From Bacillota bacterium (lineage in GTDB: Bacteria > Bacillota > Clostridia > Lachnospirales > Lachnospiraceae): a stretch of 64,000 nucleotides of DNA. The position numbers and the translations under genes were made by a program. This document shows positions 50,365 through 58,660 of the stretch, in pieces. The notes beneath the pieces are model-generated. The model saw only the letters and a list, made by a program, of their open reading frames with translations. It was not told where the DNA came from and did not search any database. Position 1 is the stretch's first letter, and each line of letters begins with the position of its first letter. The stretch lies in the NCBI GenBank assembly GCA_023414875.1, contig JAEZMV010000018.1:186001-250000 (forward strand). Direction: 5' to 3'.

Positions 50365-51288
50365 GTGAGAGAAGTAATACTATCAACAAAAAAATTAACA
50401 AAAAAGTATAAAAATGTAATAGCCCTAGACGGTATTAATTTGGATTTAAAGCAGGGTGAAATATATGGGCTTGTAGGAAAAAATGGAGCGGGAAAGACTA
50501 CACTACTTAGACTATTAACCGGTCAGGCTTTTGCCACTGAAGGAAGTATTTCATTATTTGACGGAACCTCGCAGGAAGCATTAAGCTTAGGAAGAAAAAG
50601 AATTGGAGCTATTATAGAAACTCCGAGTTTTTATTCCAATATGACTGCAGAGCAAAATCTGGAGTATTATCGAATTCAAAGAGGTATTCCCGGAAAACAT
50701 TGTGTGAAAGAAGTATTACAGGAGGTTGGTTTATCCGATACAGGGAACAAGAAATTTCAGAGCTTTTCCCTTGGAATGAAACAAAGATTAGGATTGGCAT
50801 TGGCTCTTATGAATAAGCCGGAAATATTGCTGCTGGATGAACCAATTAACGGATTAGATCCTTTTGGCATTGTGGAAATCCGAAACATGCTACTCAAAAT
50901 TAATCAGGAAAAGAATATTACAATTCTTATATCCAGCCATATACTATCTGAATTATCGAATCTTGTGACTTATTATGGTTTTATTGATCAGGGTAAGATG
51001 ATAAAACAAATATCAAATGAGGAATTATCAAAAGAGTGTAATAAATATCTAGAAATTAAGGTAGACAAGGTTGAGGTAATGACTGCCTTATTAGAAACAA
51101 AACTTGGTTTGACTTCCTATAAAGTAACACCTGATTATTCTATACACATTTCTGAGTATTTGGATCAGCCTGAGAAAATTAGCGAGTTGGCTATAAAAAA
51201 CGGTGTTGGTTTATTATCCTTGATGGTAAAAGAAATTAATCTGGAGAATTATTTTATACAATTAGTAGGAGGTACAAGTCATGACTAG
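50365..51288 (+). CDS. ABC transporter ATPase, BcrA/lantibiotic-type
   Basis: 307 residues from GTG 50365 behind AAAGGAG; an in-frame ATG at 50335 lacks a ribosome site. Walker A GKNGAGKTTLL, signature SLGMKQRLGLALA (a variant of LSGGQ usual in this family), Walker B EILLLDEPINGLDP, and H-loop SSH. The short C-terminal extension is typical of BcrA/CcmA-like ATPases. It overlaps the permease gene by 8 bases. Probably drives export of, or resistance to, a peptide antibiotic. Confidence 0.93.
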   Translation: MREVILSTKKLTKKYKNVIALDGINLDLKQGEIYGLVGKNGAGKTTLLRLLTGQAFATEGSISLFDGTSQEALSLGRKRIGAIIETPSFYSNMTAEQNLEYYRIQRGIPGKHCVKEVLQEVGLSDTGNKKFQSFSLGMKQRLGLALALMNKPEILLLDEPINGLDPFGIVEIRNMLLKINQEKNITILISSHILSELSNLVTYYGFIDQGKMIKQISNEELSKECNKYLEIKVDKVEVMTALLETKLGLTSYKVTPDYSIHISEYLDQPEKISELAIKNGVGLLSLMVKEINLENYFIQLVGGTSHD

Positions 51289-52060
51289 TTATCTTAAGAG
51301 TGAATTTTATCGTATTTTACACAATATGAAATCTTATTTGTTTATAGGAATTTGTTCCTTATTATTAATTAGCTCCAATGTTATTCTGGCAATAGTGAAG
51401 TATTCAGATAGCACCTTCAAATATGCCAATACTGATTTTGCTATTCGCAATTATTGTGGGAGCATTATATTTGTATTCTTCCTATGTGTTATGGTTGCTT
51501 CCATGATATTTGGAAACGAACATAATAATCATACAATGAAGAATAGTATTTCCTACGGGATATCAAGGGGAGTTATCTATTTTAGCAAATTAATTGTAGA
51601 AATAGTATACTCCATTGCCGCCTTAATTATTATCACAGGAATGCATATTGGCAGTGCTTACCTGCTGCTGGAGAATTCTAGTCCTAGATCCTTAGAGTTA
51701 TTAGCTCGGGCTTGTTTCGTCAGCATACCGTTATTTTTATTTGTCTTAGCAACAACAAATTGTTTTGCCTTTATTATTGAAAGTTCAGGTGCTGGATTTG
51801 CAGCGACTTCCGGGCTGATTATTGCATTACCTATAGCATCAAATTTCCTTGGTATGAGATTTGCATCGATAAAAAAATTTGCAGAGATATTACCATTAAA
51901 TTTAGTAAACAGTATTGGGATTAATGGCACGGATTATTATATTGACCTTCCCTGGGATGGAAATGCAGGATATTATAATTACTGGCTTGCAGGTTTAATC
52001 CAGATGGTAATTATCATGTTAATTGGTTATGTGGTATTTCGAAAAAAAGAGATCAAATAA
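51281..52060 (+). CDS. ABC-2 type permease subunit
   Basis: 259 residues. Six hydrophobic helices, first LFIGICSLLLISSNVILAIV, with the cytosolic loop FGNEHNNHTMKNSISYGISR, typical for BcrB-like permeases. It is translationally coupled to the ATPase (ATG within the ATPase end). Together they form a two-gene exporter like those against bacitracin or lantibiotics. Confidence 0.9.
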   Translation: MTSYLKSEFYRILHNMKSYLFIGICSLLLISSNVILAIVKYSDSTFKYANTDFAIRNYCGSIIFVFFLCVMVASMIFGNEHNNHTMKNSISYGISRGVIYFSKLIVEIVYSIAALIIITGMHIGSAYLLLENSSPRSLELLARACFVSIPLFLFVLATTNCFAFIIESSGAGFAATSGLIIALPIASNFLGMRFASIKKFAEILPLNLVNSIGINGTDYYIDLPWDGNAGYYNYWLAGLIQMVIIMLIGYVVFRKKEIK

Positions 52061-52132
52061 AATCAAATAAAAATTAAAATGGGAATTAGATGGAATTCAA
52101 TACATCAGTACGAATAGAGGAGGGCTGCAGGT

Positions 52133-53035
52133 ATGTCTTATATATGCATCATATTATTATTAATCGTCATCATACTTGTTGTCAAACTATATTCTATTCA
52201 TAGGGCAATTAGTAAAGCCTCGAAGCAGATGGAGGATATTGAACTGCATCCGGAAAGAAATCGGCAGTTGAAGTCAATTAATACGGATCATAAGATGGAA
52301 GAACTTCTGAGGAGAATTAATTTGATTTATAAGGCAAGACAGCAGGAGCGGATTGTCTACCAAAGAAGAGAAACTCAAATACGACATGAAATTGAAAATA
52401 TTTCTCATGATTTAAGAACACCCCTCACTTCTATTATCGGTTACGTTGATCTGATCGAAGACAAGGAGACTAAGGAAGCGGATAAGCAAGAGTATTTAGG
52501 TATCATTCATAAGAGAGCTAGGGTGTTGCAGGGATTTATCCAGGATTTTTATGAAATATCAAGAATCGAAGGAGACAATTATCCCTTTTTACTGGATGCG
52601 ATTTCGGTACAAAGTTTCATCAAAGAAGCAGTAGTAGCATATTATCATGATTTTGAGGTGAAGAAGATAGGGGTTAGTGTAGATTTAGATAAGAAACAAA
52701 GTATCATTATTGCAGACAAAATTCAGTTTAACCGCATCCTAAATAATCTGATACAAAATGCATTAAAATATGCCAGAAGTGATTTTTCCATAAGTCAAGT
52801 GACCAGGGATGGCAAATGTATCCTCAAGTTTATGAACGATAAAGGTGATATGGGAGAAGATGAATTAAGACGGATTTTTGACCGATTCTATACAGGGGAT
52901 GTATCCCGTAATCATGGAAGCTCAGGGTTAGGTCTTACAATAACGAAGATACTCGTTGAGAAGATGAAAGGTAAGATAGAGGCGTCATTTGAGGGTGATT
53001 TATTTGTAATTCAACTGGAATGGCCAACAAAGTAA
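52133..53035 (+). CDS. Sensor histidine kinase
   Basis: 300 residues, GGAGGG before ATG 52133. One N-terminal membrane helix (residues 3-20) and almost no external domain, so an intramembrane-sensing type. HisKA motif NISHDLRTPLTSIIGYVDL with His92; N box NRILNNLIQNALKYA; G box SSGLGLTITKILVEKM. It presumably phosphorylates the response regulator at 49538, from which it is separated by the ABC genes. That ordering suggests the transporter takes part in sensing. Confidence 0.94.
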   Translation: MSYICIILLLIVIILVVKLYSIHRAISKASKQMEDIELHPERNRQLKSINTDHKMEELLRRINLIYKARQQERIVYQRRETQIRHEIENISHDLRTPLTSIIGYVDLIEDKETKEADKQEYLGIIHKRARVLQGFIQDFYEISRIEGDNYPFLLDAISVQSFIKEAVVAYYHDFEVKKIGVSVDLDKKQSIIIADKIQFNRILNNLIQNALKYARSDFSISQVTRDGKCILKFMNDKGDMGEDELRRIFDRFYTGDVSRNHGSSGLGLTITKILVEKMKGKIEASFEGDLFVIQLEWPTK

Positions 53036-53044
53036 TAAAGATAA

Positions 53045-53084
53045 GGCTGCAGCAAAATAGATATAAGTTTTGCTGCAGCCATTT
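53045..53084 (+). terminator. Terminator of the regulator/exporter module
   Basis: GGCTGCAGCAAAA (53045-53057) and its perfect complement (53068-53080) with a ten-base loop, then ATTTT. Confidence 0.85.
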
Positions 53085-53127
53085 TCCTTGATGTAACTGT
53101 TTGTGAATATAGTTCCACTATGTGCTA

Positions 53128-53250
53128 TTACTTCTTTTTTGGTTTTTTAACTATTTCGGGTTCGCTCATCATCGGCTTTAAAGCTGGTAAAACACCGATA
53201 TCGGTCTTTTTCTTCTTCTTAACTTCTTTTTTAATATCTCTATTACCCAT
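53128..53250 (-). CDS. Small Lys-rich protein, 40 residues
   Basis: Minus-strand frame from ATG 53250, with AAAGGAG 9 bases upstream. It reads MGNRDIKKEVKKKKKTDIGV and ends KKPKKK. Twelve or more lysines, no hydrophobic core: probably disordered and nucleic-acid or membrane-lipid binding by charge. Similar tiny basic proteins are common in Lachnospiraceae; no role is known to me. A plus-strand hydrophobic frame here (53120-53335) is its antisense shadow. Confidence 0.68.
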   Translation of the reverse strand: MGNRDIKKEVKKKKKTDIGVLPALKPMMSEPEIVKKPKKK

Positions 53251-53433
53251 TTATACCACTCCTTTATGTGTTAAGATACAAATAATATATATTATTATAA
53301 TAACATATCTCGATTTCGTCCAGCAAAATTTATGAACTCCAGATCCAAATTACCATCGAAAAGGGTTCGGAGGAGCGATGATTTCGGAAGCATTATATGA
53401 CGGTTTAAAGTAATAGAAAATATTTATGAAATA

Positions 53434-53464
53434 AAAAGCAAGGGATTAGATTCCTTGCTTTTTT
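53434..53464 (+). terminator. Isolated terminator-like hairpin
   Basis: AAGCAAGG (53436-53443) pairs with CCTTGCTT (53453-53460), followed by TTTT. It lies in the 320-base gap before the activase gene. The rest of the gap has no gene. Confidence 0.7.
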
Positions 53465-53570
53465 CTTGCGTGATATATGACTATGCCTTTGTATGATTCT
53501 AAATTATCAGTAAATACTATATAAGTATAAAAAAATTTCAAAAGCATCGAAGGAGTCAGGAGTTTAGAGT

Positions 53571-56500
53571 ATGGAAAAATATAAATTAGGGATCGACATC
53601 GGCTCAACGACAGTGAAACTTGCCGTCCTCGATGAGAATAATAAATTAGTCTATAGTGAATATACCAGACATTTATCAGATATTAAAAATACTGTACTCG
53701 AGCTAATAAAAAAATGTTATCAGTGCTTGGGTGACATAGAGTTAAAATTAAGCATAACAGGTTCCGGAGGATTATCTATCTCCAGGTGGCTTAGCATTAA
53801 TTTTGTACAGGAGGTAATCGCCTGTTCGAAGGCGGTACAGGCCTTAATTCCACAGACGGATGTAGTGATTGAGCTGGGGGGTGAGGATGCTAAGATCACC
53901 TACTTTCACGGTGCTATGGAACAAAGAATGAACGGTAGCTGTGCAGGAGGTACCGGTGCATTTATTGACCAGATGGCAGTATTGTTAGATACAGATGCAG
54001 CCGGTTTGAATGAATATGCAAAGGAGCATCGGGTAATTTATCCGATTGCCTCCAGATGCGGAGTGTTTGCTAAAACAGATGTACAGCCCTTGATCAACGA
54101 GGGAGCCAGAAAAGAAGACATTGCTGCCTCAATACTTCAAGCGGTAGCAAATCAAACAATCGGAGGTCTCGCTTGCGGAAAGCCAATCAGAGGTAAAGTT
54201 GCTTTTTTGGGAGGGCCATTATGTTTTCTGTCGGAGCTTCGCAATCGTTTTTGTGAAAGCTTGAGGCTGAAGGAAGAAAATGCAATCTCACCGGAGCATT
54301 CTCAGTTGTTCGCAGCTATTGGTGCCGCGATATCCTCAGTGAAAGAAAAGCCCATTCCATTAAAGAACTTAGTAAATAGGTTGGGACAGATTACCGATTA
54401 CAAGGAGGAAGAAGCGAAGCTGCTGGTACCTTTATTTGAAAATGAGGAGGACTACCTAAGCTTTCGAAATCGCCATGAAAAGGCTTGTATTCAGAGAGAA
54501 AATTTAGCTGATTATCAAGGTAATGCATTTTTAGGAATTGATGCTGGTTCGACCACAACGAAGGTGGTGCTTATCGGGAATAACAGTGAATTATTATATT
54601 CCCATTACTGCAGTAATGAGGGAGAACCTTTAACAAAGCTGGTTTCCATATTAAGTGACTTATATGATAAAATTCCAGGGACTGCGAGGCTATGCAAATG
54701 TACCGTAACCGGTTATGGAGAGGCACTTATGAAAGCAGCTTTCCATATTGACCTTGGTGAGATTGAAACCATTGCTCATTATAAAGCGGCCAATCATTTC
54801 TTACCGGGAGTCGATTTTATCCTGGATATCGGAGGGCAGGATATGAAATGCCTTAGGATAAAAAATGGAGCTATAGATAGTATTCTATTGAATGAAGCTT
54901 GCTCCTCTGGTTGCGGATCGTTTTTGGAGGGATTTGCTCATTCGCTAAACTTATCCATAGAGGAGTTCGCTACGGTGGCATTATATGCAAAATCACCGGT
55001 GGATCTCGGGACCAAATGCACGGTTTTCATGAATTCCAGAGTAAAGCAGGCACAAAAAGAAGGTACTAATATATCGGATCTTTCCGCAGGATTATCCTAT
55101 TCCGTAATCAAGAATGCTCTATTTAAGGTGATAAAGGTCAGGGACGATAAGGATTTGGGAGATAAGATAATTGTCCAAGGAGGCACCTTTTATAATGATG
55201 CTGTATTACGTTGCTTTGAACGCATTACCGGCAGAGATGCGGTAAGGCCGGAAATAGCCGGGTTAATGGGTGCCTATGGTGCTGCATTAATCTCAAAGGA
55301 GCATTATATGGAAGGAGAAAAGACAACCCTTTTGTCCAAGGATGAACTCAGAGATTTTACGATGAAGGTATCTAGCGGGCGCTGTGGAAAATGTGGTAAC
55401 CAATGCTTACTCACCGTGAATAAATTCTCAAACGGAGAAGCTTACATCGCAGGAAACCGCTGCGAAAGAGGTCTTGGAATTGAGAAGAATACGACGGACA
55501 AGCTCCCAAATCTATATGATTATAAATATAAACGAACGTTTGGGTATGTACCTTTAACCATAGATGAAGCAGAAAGAGGTGTCATCGGAATACCCAGAGT
55601 ACTGAATATGTATGAAAATTATCCCTTCTGGTTTACCTTTTTTACATCACTTGGTTTTTCTGTCCTTCTATCATCACCTTCATCAAAAAAGCTTTATGAG
55701 AAAGGAATTGAGACTATACCATCAGAATCAGCCTGCTATCCGGCAAAGCTCTGTCACGGACACATCATGGACTTGATTGAAAATGGAGTAGAAACAATCT
55801 TTTATCCCTCCGTGGTATATGAAAAGAAAGAGTTTCAGGATGTCACAAATTATTATAATTGCCCGATTGTAATCTCATATTCTGAGGTAATTAAAAATAA
55901 TGTGGAGGAGATAAAAAGAAAGCAGATCAAGCTTATTAATCCGTTTTTATCCTTAAATAATCCGAAGGTTCTTATTAAAAGACTTACCGAAGAACTGAGT
56001 GGATTTAATTTGAAGGAGGAGGAAGTAAGCCAGGCAGTGGCAGCGGCTATAAAAGAAAGAGAACGGTATAAAACGGATATCAGGCGAAAAGGAGAAGAAG
56101 TTCTGGAGCTTCTTCGAACGAAGCATAGACATGGGATAGTATTATGCGGAAAGCCTTATCATACTGACCCAGAGATAAATCATGGAATCGCAGAGCTGAT
56201 TGTTTCTTATGGTATGGCTGTACTGACAGAGGACAGCATATCACATCTGTCAGGGTTAAGACATAAGCTTCGGGTGGTGGACCAATGGGTGTATAATTCC
56301 AGACTATATCGGGCGGCCAGCTTTGTAGCACAGGAACCCTGTTTGGACTTAATACAGCTGAATTCCTTTGGCTGCGGTCTTGATGCAGTTACTTCTGATC
56401 AGATCGCGGAGCTGCTCGCATCCGGGAAAAAGATGTATACGATGTTAAAAATAGATGAAGGTAATAATCTTGGAGCTGCAAAAATCAGAATACGCTCCTT

Positions 56501-57791
56501 AAAGGCTGCCCTGGAGGAGAGGCAAAAGAATACAATCCATTTTGAACCGGAGACAACGGATTATCCTGCACCCGTATTTACAAGAAAAATGAAACATTCC
56601 CATACCATACTTGCTCCTCAGATGGCGCCGTTTCATTTTGAACTGGTACAGGAGGCTGCCAGGTACTGTGGCTATCAAATGGTGGTCTTGCCGGCAATTG
56701 ATAAAACAGCAGTGGATGATGGGTTAAGATATGTTAATAATGATGCCTGCTACCCTGCAATTATTATGATCGGTCAGATTGTAAAGGCGTTAAAATCCGG
56801 AAAATACGATGTAAATCAGACCTCTGTTATCATTTCGCAAAGCGGTGGAGGCTGCAGGGCTACCAATTATATTGCGTTTTTAAAGCTGGGCCTAAAGCAG
56901 GCAGGATTTGAGAAGGTTCCGATTATTTCACTTAACACATTAGGTCTCGAAAAACAACCGGGCTTTAGGATGTCCTTAGGTCTGATAAACCGGTGCATTA
57001 TGGCACTGATTTACGGAGATTTGTTTATGAGAGTGCTTTATCGAACCAGACCTTATGAGCGTTTTCCCGGCTCAGCACAGCTTTTATATGAAAAATGGAA
57101 TGAAAGAGCGAAGGAGAACATTCAAAACGGAAGCAGAAAAAAGTTTCAAGCTAATATCAAAGGGGTTATCAGAGATTTTGATCATTTGGAACTACTGGAT
57201 ATAAAAAAGCCAAGGGTTGGAGTTGTGGGTGAAATTCTTGTGAAATACCATCCGACCGCAAATAATGATATAGTGAGTATTTTAGAACAAGGAGGAGCGG
57301 AAGCAGTTGTACCTGATCTTATGGATTATTTCTTATATTCTGCTTTTAATTCGGGATTCCGATTCCGATATCTTGCCGGGAAGAAATTAGACAAGCAAAA
57401 AAGCAGTTTAGCATTAAACTATCTGCAGAGTTTTCGAAATATTATGAAACGGGAGCTAGGGAATAGTAATAGGTTCTTGCCGCCGACACCCATCGATGAG
57501 CTGGCTCATATGGCATCCGCCATACTTTCTCTTGGAAACCAAACAGGAGAGGGTTGGCTCGTGACCGCTGAGATGATTGAATTTATTGAGCAGGGAACCA
57601 GTAATATTCTCTGTGTTCAACCATTGGCTTGTCTTCCAAACCATATTACCGGAAAAGGTATGTTTAAACCATTAAAAGAAAAATACCCTCAGGCTAATAT
57701 CATGCCGATTGATTATGATCCCGGAATTTCGAATGTGAATCAATTAAACCGGATTAAATTAATGCTTTCTATCGCTATGAAAGAAATATAA
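53571..57791 (+). CDS. Large acyl-CoA dehydratase activase-related protein (two ASKHA domains plus DUF2229)
   Basis: 1406 residues, AGGAGTCAGGAG before ATG 53571. Two actin-like ATPase domains of the HgdC/BadFG type: first LGIDIGSTTVKLAV with SCAGGTGAFID; second FLGIDAGSTTTKVV (about residue 322) with ACSSGCGSFLEGF, whose cysteines bind an iron-sulfur cluster. Then CGKCGNQC and a DUF2229/dehydratase-like half from about residue 640, including SESACYPAKLCHG and NNDACYPAIIMIGQ. Such giant fusions occur in many anaerobes; the small HgdC homodimers activate 2-hydroxyacyl-CoA dehydratases. The substrate of this form is unknown. No dehydratase subunit genes are adjacent. Confidence 0.93.
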   Translation: MEKYKLGIDIGSTTVKLAVLDENNKLVYSEYTRHLSDIKNTVLELIKKCYQCLGDIELKLSITGSGGLSISRWLSINFVQEVIACSKAVQALIPQTDVVIELGGEDAKITYFHGAMEQRMNGSCAGGTGAFIDQMAVLLDTDAAGLNEYAKEHRVIYPIASRCGVFAKTDVQPLINEGARKEDIAASILQAVANQTIGGLACGKPIRGKVAFLGGPLCFLSELRNRFCESLRLKEENAISPEHSQLFAAIGAAISSVKEKPIPLKNLVNRLGQITDYKEEEAKLLVPLFENEEDYLSFRNRHEKACIQRENLADYQGNAFLGIDAGSTTTKVVLIGNNSELLYSHYCSNEGEPLTKLVSILSDLYDKIPGTARLCKCTVTGYGEALMKAAFHIDLGEIETIAHYKAANHFLPGVDFILDIGGQDMKCLRIKNGAIDSILLNEACSSGCGSFLEGFAHSLNLSIEEFATVALYAKSPVDLGTKCTVFMNSRVKQAQKEGTNISDLSAGLSYSVIKNALFKVIKVRDDKDLGDKIIVQGGTFYNDAVLRCFERITGRDAVRPEIAGLMGAYGAALISKEHYMEGEKTTLLSKDELRDFTMKVSSGRCGKCGNQCLLTVNKFSNGEAYIAGNRCERGLGIEKNTTDKLPNLYDYKYKRTFGYVPLTIDEAERGVIGIPRVLNMYENYPFWFTFFTSLGFSVLLSSPSSKKLYEKGIETIPSESACYPAKLCHGHIMDLIENGVETIFYPSVVYEKKEFQDVTNYYNCPIVISYSEVIKNNVEEIKRKQIKLINPFLSLNNPKVLIKRLTEELSGFNLKEEEVSQAVAAAIKERERYKTDIRRKGEEVLELLRTKHRHGIVLCGKPYHTDPEINHGIAELIVSYGMAVLTEDSISHLSGLRHKLRVVDQWVYNSRLYRAASFVAQEPCLDLIQLNSFGCGLDAVTSDQIAELLASGKKMYTMLKIDEGNNLGAAKIRIRSLKAALEERQKNTIHFEPETTDYPAPVFTRKMKHSHTILAPQMAPFHFELVQEAARYCGYQMVVLPAIDKTAVDDGLRYVNNDACYPAIIMIGQIVKALKSGKYDVNQTSVIISQSGGGCRATNYIAFLKLGLKQAGFEKVPIISLNTLGLEKQPGFRMSLGLINRCIMALIYGDLFMRVLYRTRPYERFPGSAQLLYEKWNERAKENIQNGSRKKFQANIKGVIRDFDHLELLDIKKPRVGVVGEILVKYHPTANNDIVSILEQGGAEAVVPDLMDYFLYSAFNSGFRFRYLAGKKLDKQKSSLALNYLQSFRNIMKRELGNSNRFLPPTPIDELAHMASAILSLGNQTGEGWLVTAEMIEFIEQGTSNILCVQPLACLPNHITGKGMFKPLKEKYPQANIMPIDYDPGISNVNQLNRIKLMLSIAMKEI

Positions 57792-58118
57792 ACAGAAAAA
57801 GTGGATTACATCTTTCTTTACCAAGGCATCTTTATTATAATAATAAGAAGCAAGGTTTAAAAGGATGGGTTCACTTTTTTATGTAGTAGGAAATTATCAC
57901 TTCTTATAAACAATTAATAATTTTCATATCAATAGATTTAAATTTATAAGTACATAGATATCAATGTAATTAAGTATAGAATTAATGATATAATTTATAA
58001 TGTAAGGTTTTCTGTTTATTTGTTGATTTCGTTGTAATTGAAGATTTAATCAGGATGATAATCTTTAATACAATGGATAGCTTTGCGCAGCTGCGAAGCA
58101 TCAGAATGGGGGGGTAGA
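57792..58118. other. 327-base gap without gene
   Basis: Very AT-rich DNA with short repeats of TTATAA and ATATCAAT. No convincing terminator or frame. A GATATAATTTATAAT stretch near 57990 could hold a -10 for the next gene. Confidence 0.5.
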
Positions 58119-58634
58119 ATGAAAAAATGTAGTCAATGTGGTGCGTTACAAAAAGACGAAAGGGTTACCTGTATTGATTGTGGGGAACGGCTTGGAAAAC
58201 CACTTTCGAATGTGGATGAGAAGAAAATAGATTACGAGATTACAAAAAAAATGAAAAAGCTTTCTGCAAAATCAGATTTTTACTCGTTTCATGCCACGGT
58301 ACCGGATAAAGTGGTTGCTGGGTTGCTGGTTTTAATAGTAGTTGCACAAATTGTCCTTAGAATTTTCTGGGGCAGCTATATGACAATGGACAATAATTTA
58401 TCAGGAATCTTATTTGTTATATTGATGATAATGGGGATTGTGGATCTGTTATTACCCCAATTCTCCTGGGAATTATATAAGCTTCGTTTTATCTTTTCCA
58501 TTGCAAATACAGATGATTTAGAGCCTTCCACCATGCATTCTATTATGAGAAGAGTTACAGTTTATGGACTTTGTTTATTGGCATTCGTTTATTCAATTGC
58601 GATGATTTTGGAAGTAACTCATAATATTGGTTAA
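58119..58634 (+). CDS. Zinc-ribbon membrane protein
   Basis: 171 residues from ATG 58119 behind a run of GGGGGG; the frame opens further upstream with no ATG. An N-terminal zinc ribbon, CSQCGALQKDERVTCIDCGE (two CxxC knuckles), is followed by three membrane helices (about 66-85, 97-117 and 145-165). Function unknown. The ABC exporter gene starts 26 bases after it, so it may be a co-transcribed accessory. Confidence 0.82.
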   Translation: MKKCSQCGALQKDERVTCIDCGERLGKPLSNVDEKKIDYEITKKMKKLSAKSDFYSFHATVPDKVVAGLLVLIVVAQIVLRIFWGSYMTMDNNLSGILFVILMIMGIVDLLLPQFSWELYKLRFIFSIANTDDLEPSTMHSIMRRVTVYGLCLLAFVYSIAMILEVTHNIG

Positions 58635-58660
58635 GATAAAAGAGTTACCGGAGGTTACCT

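Noticed and set aside
53120..53335. Hydrophobic 71-codon plus-strand frame
   Set aside because: Antisense to a Lys-rich small gene; Phe/Ile richness is a complement effect of AAA codons.
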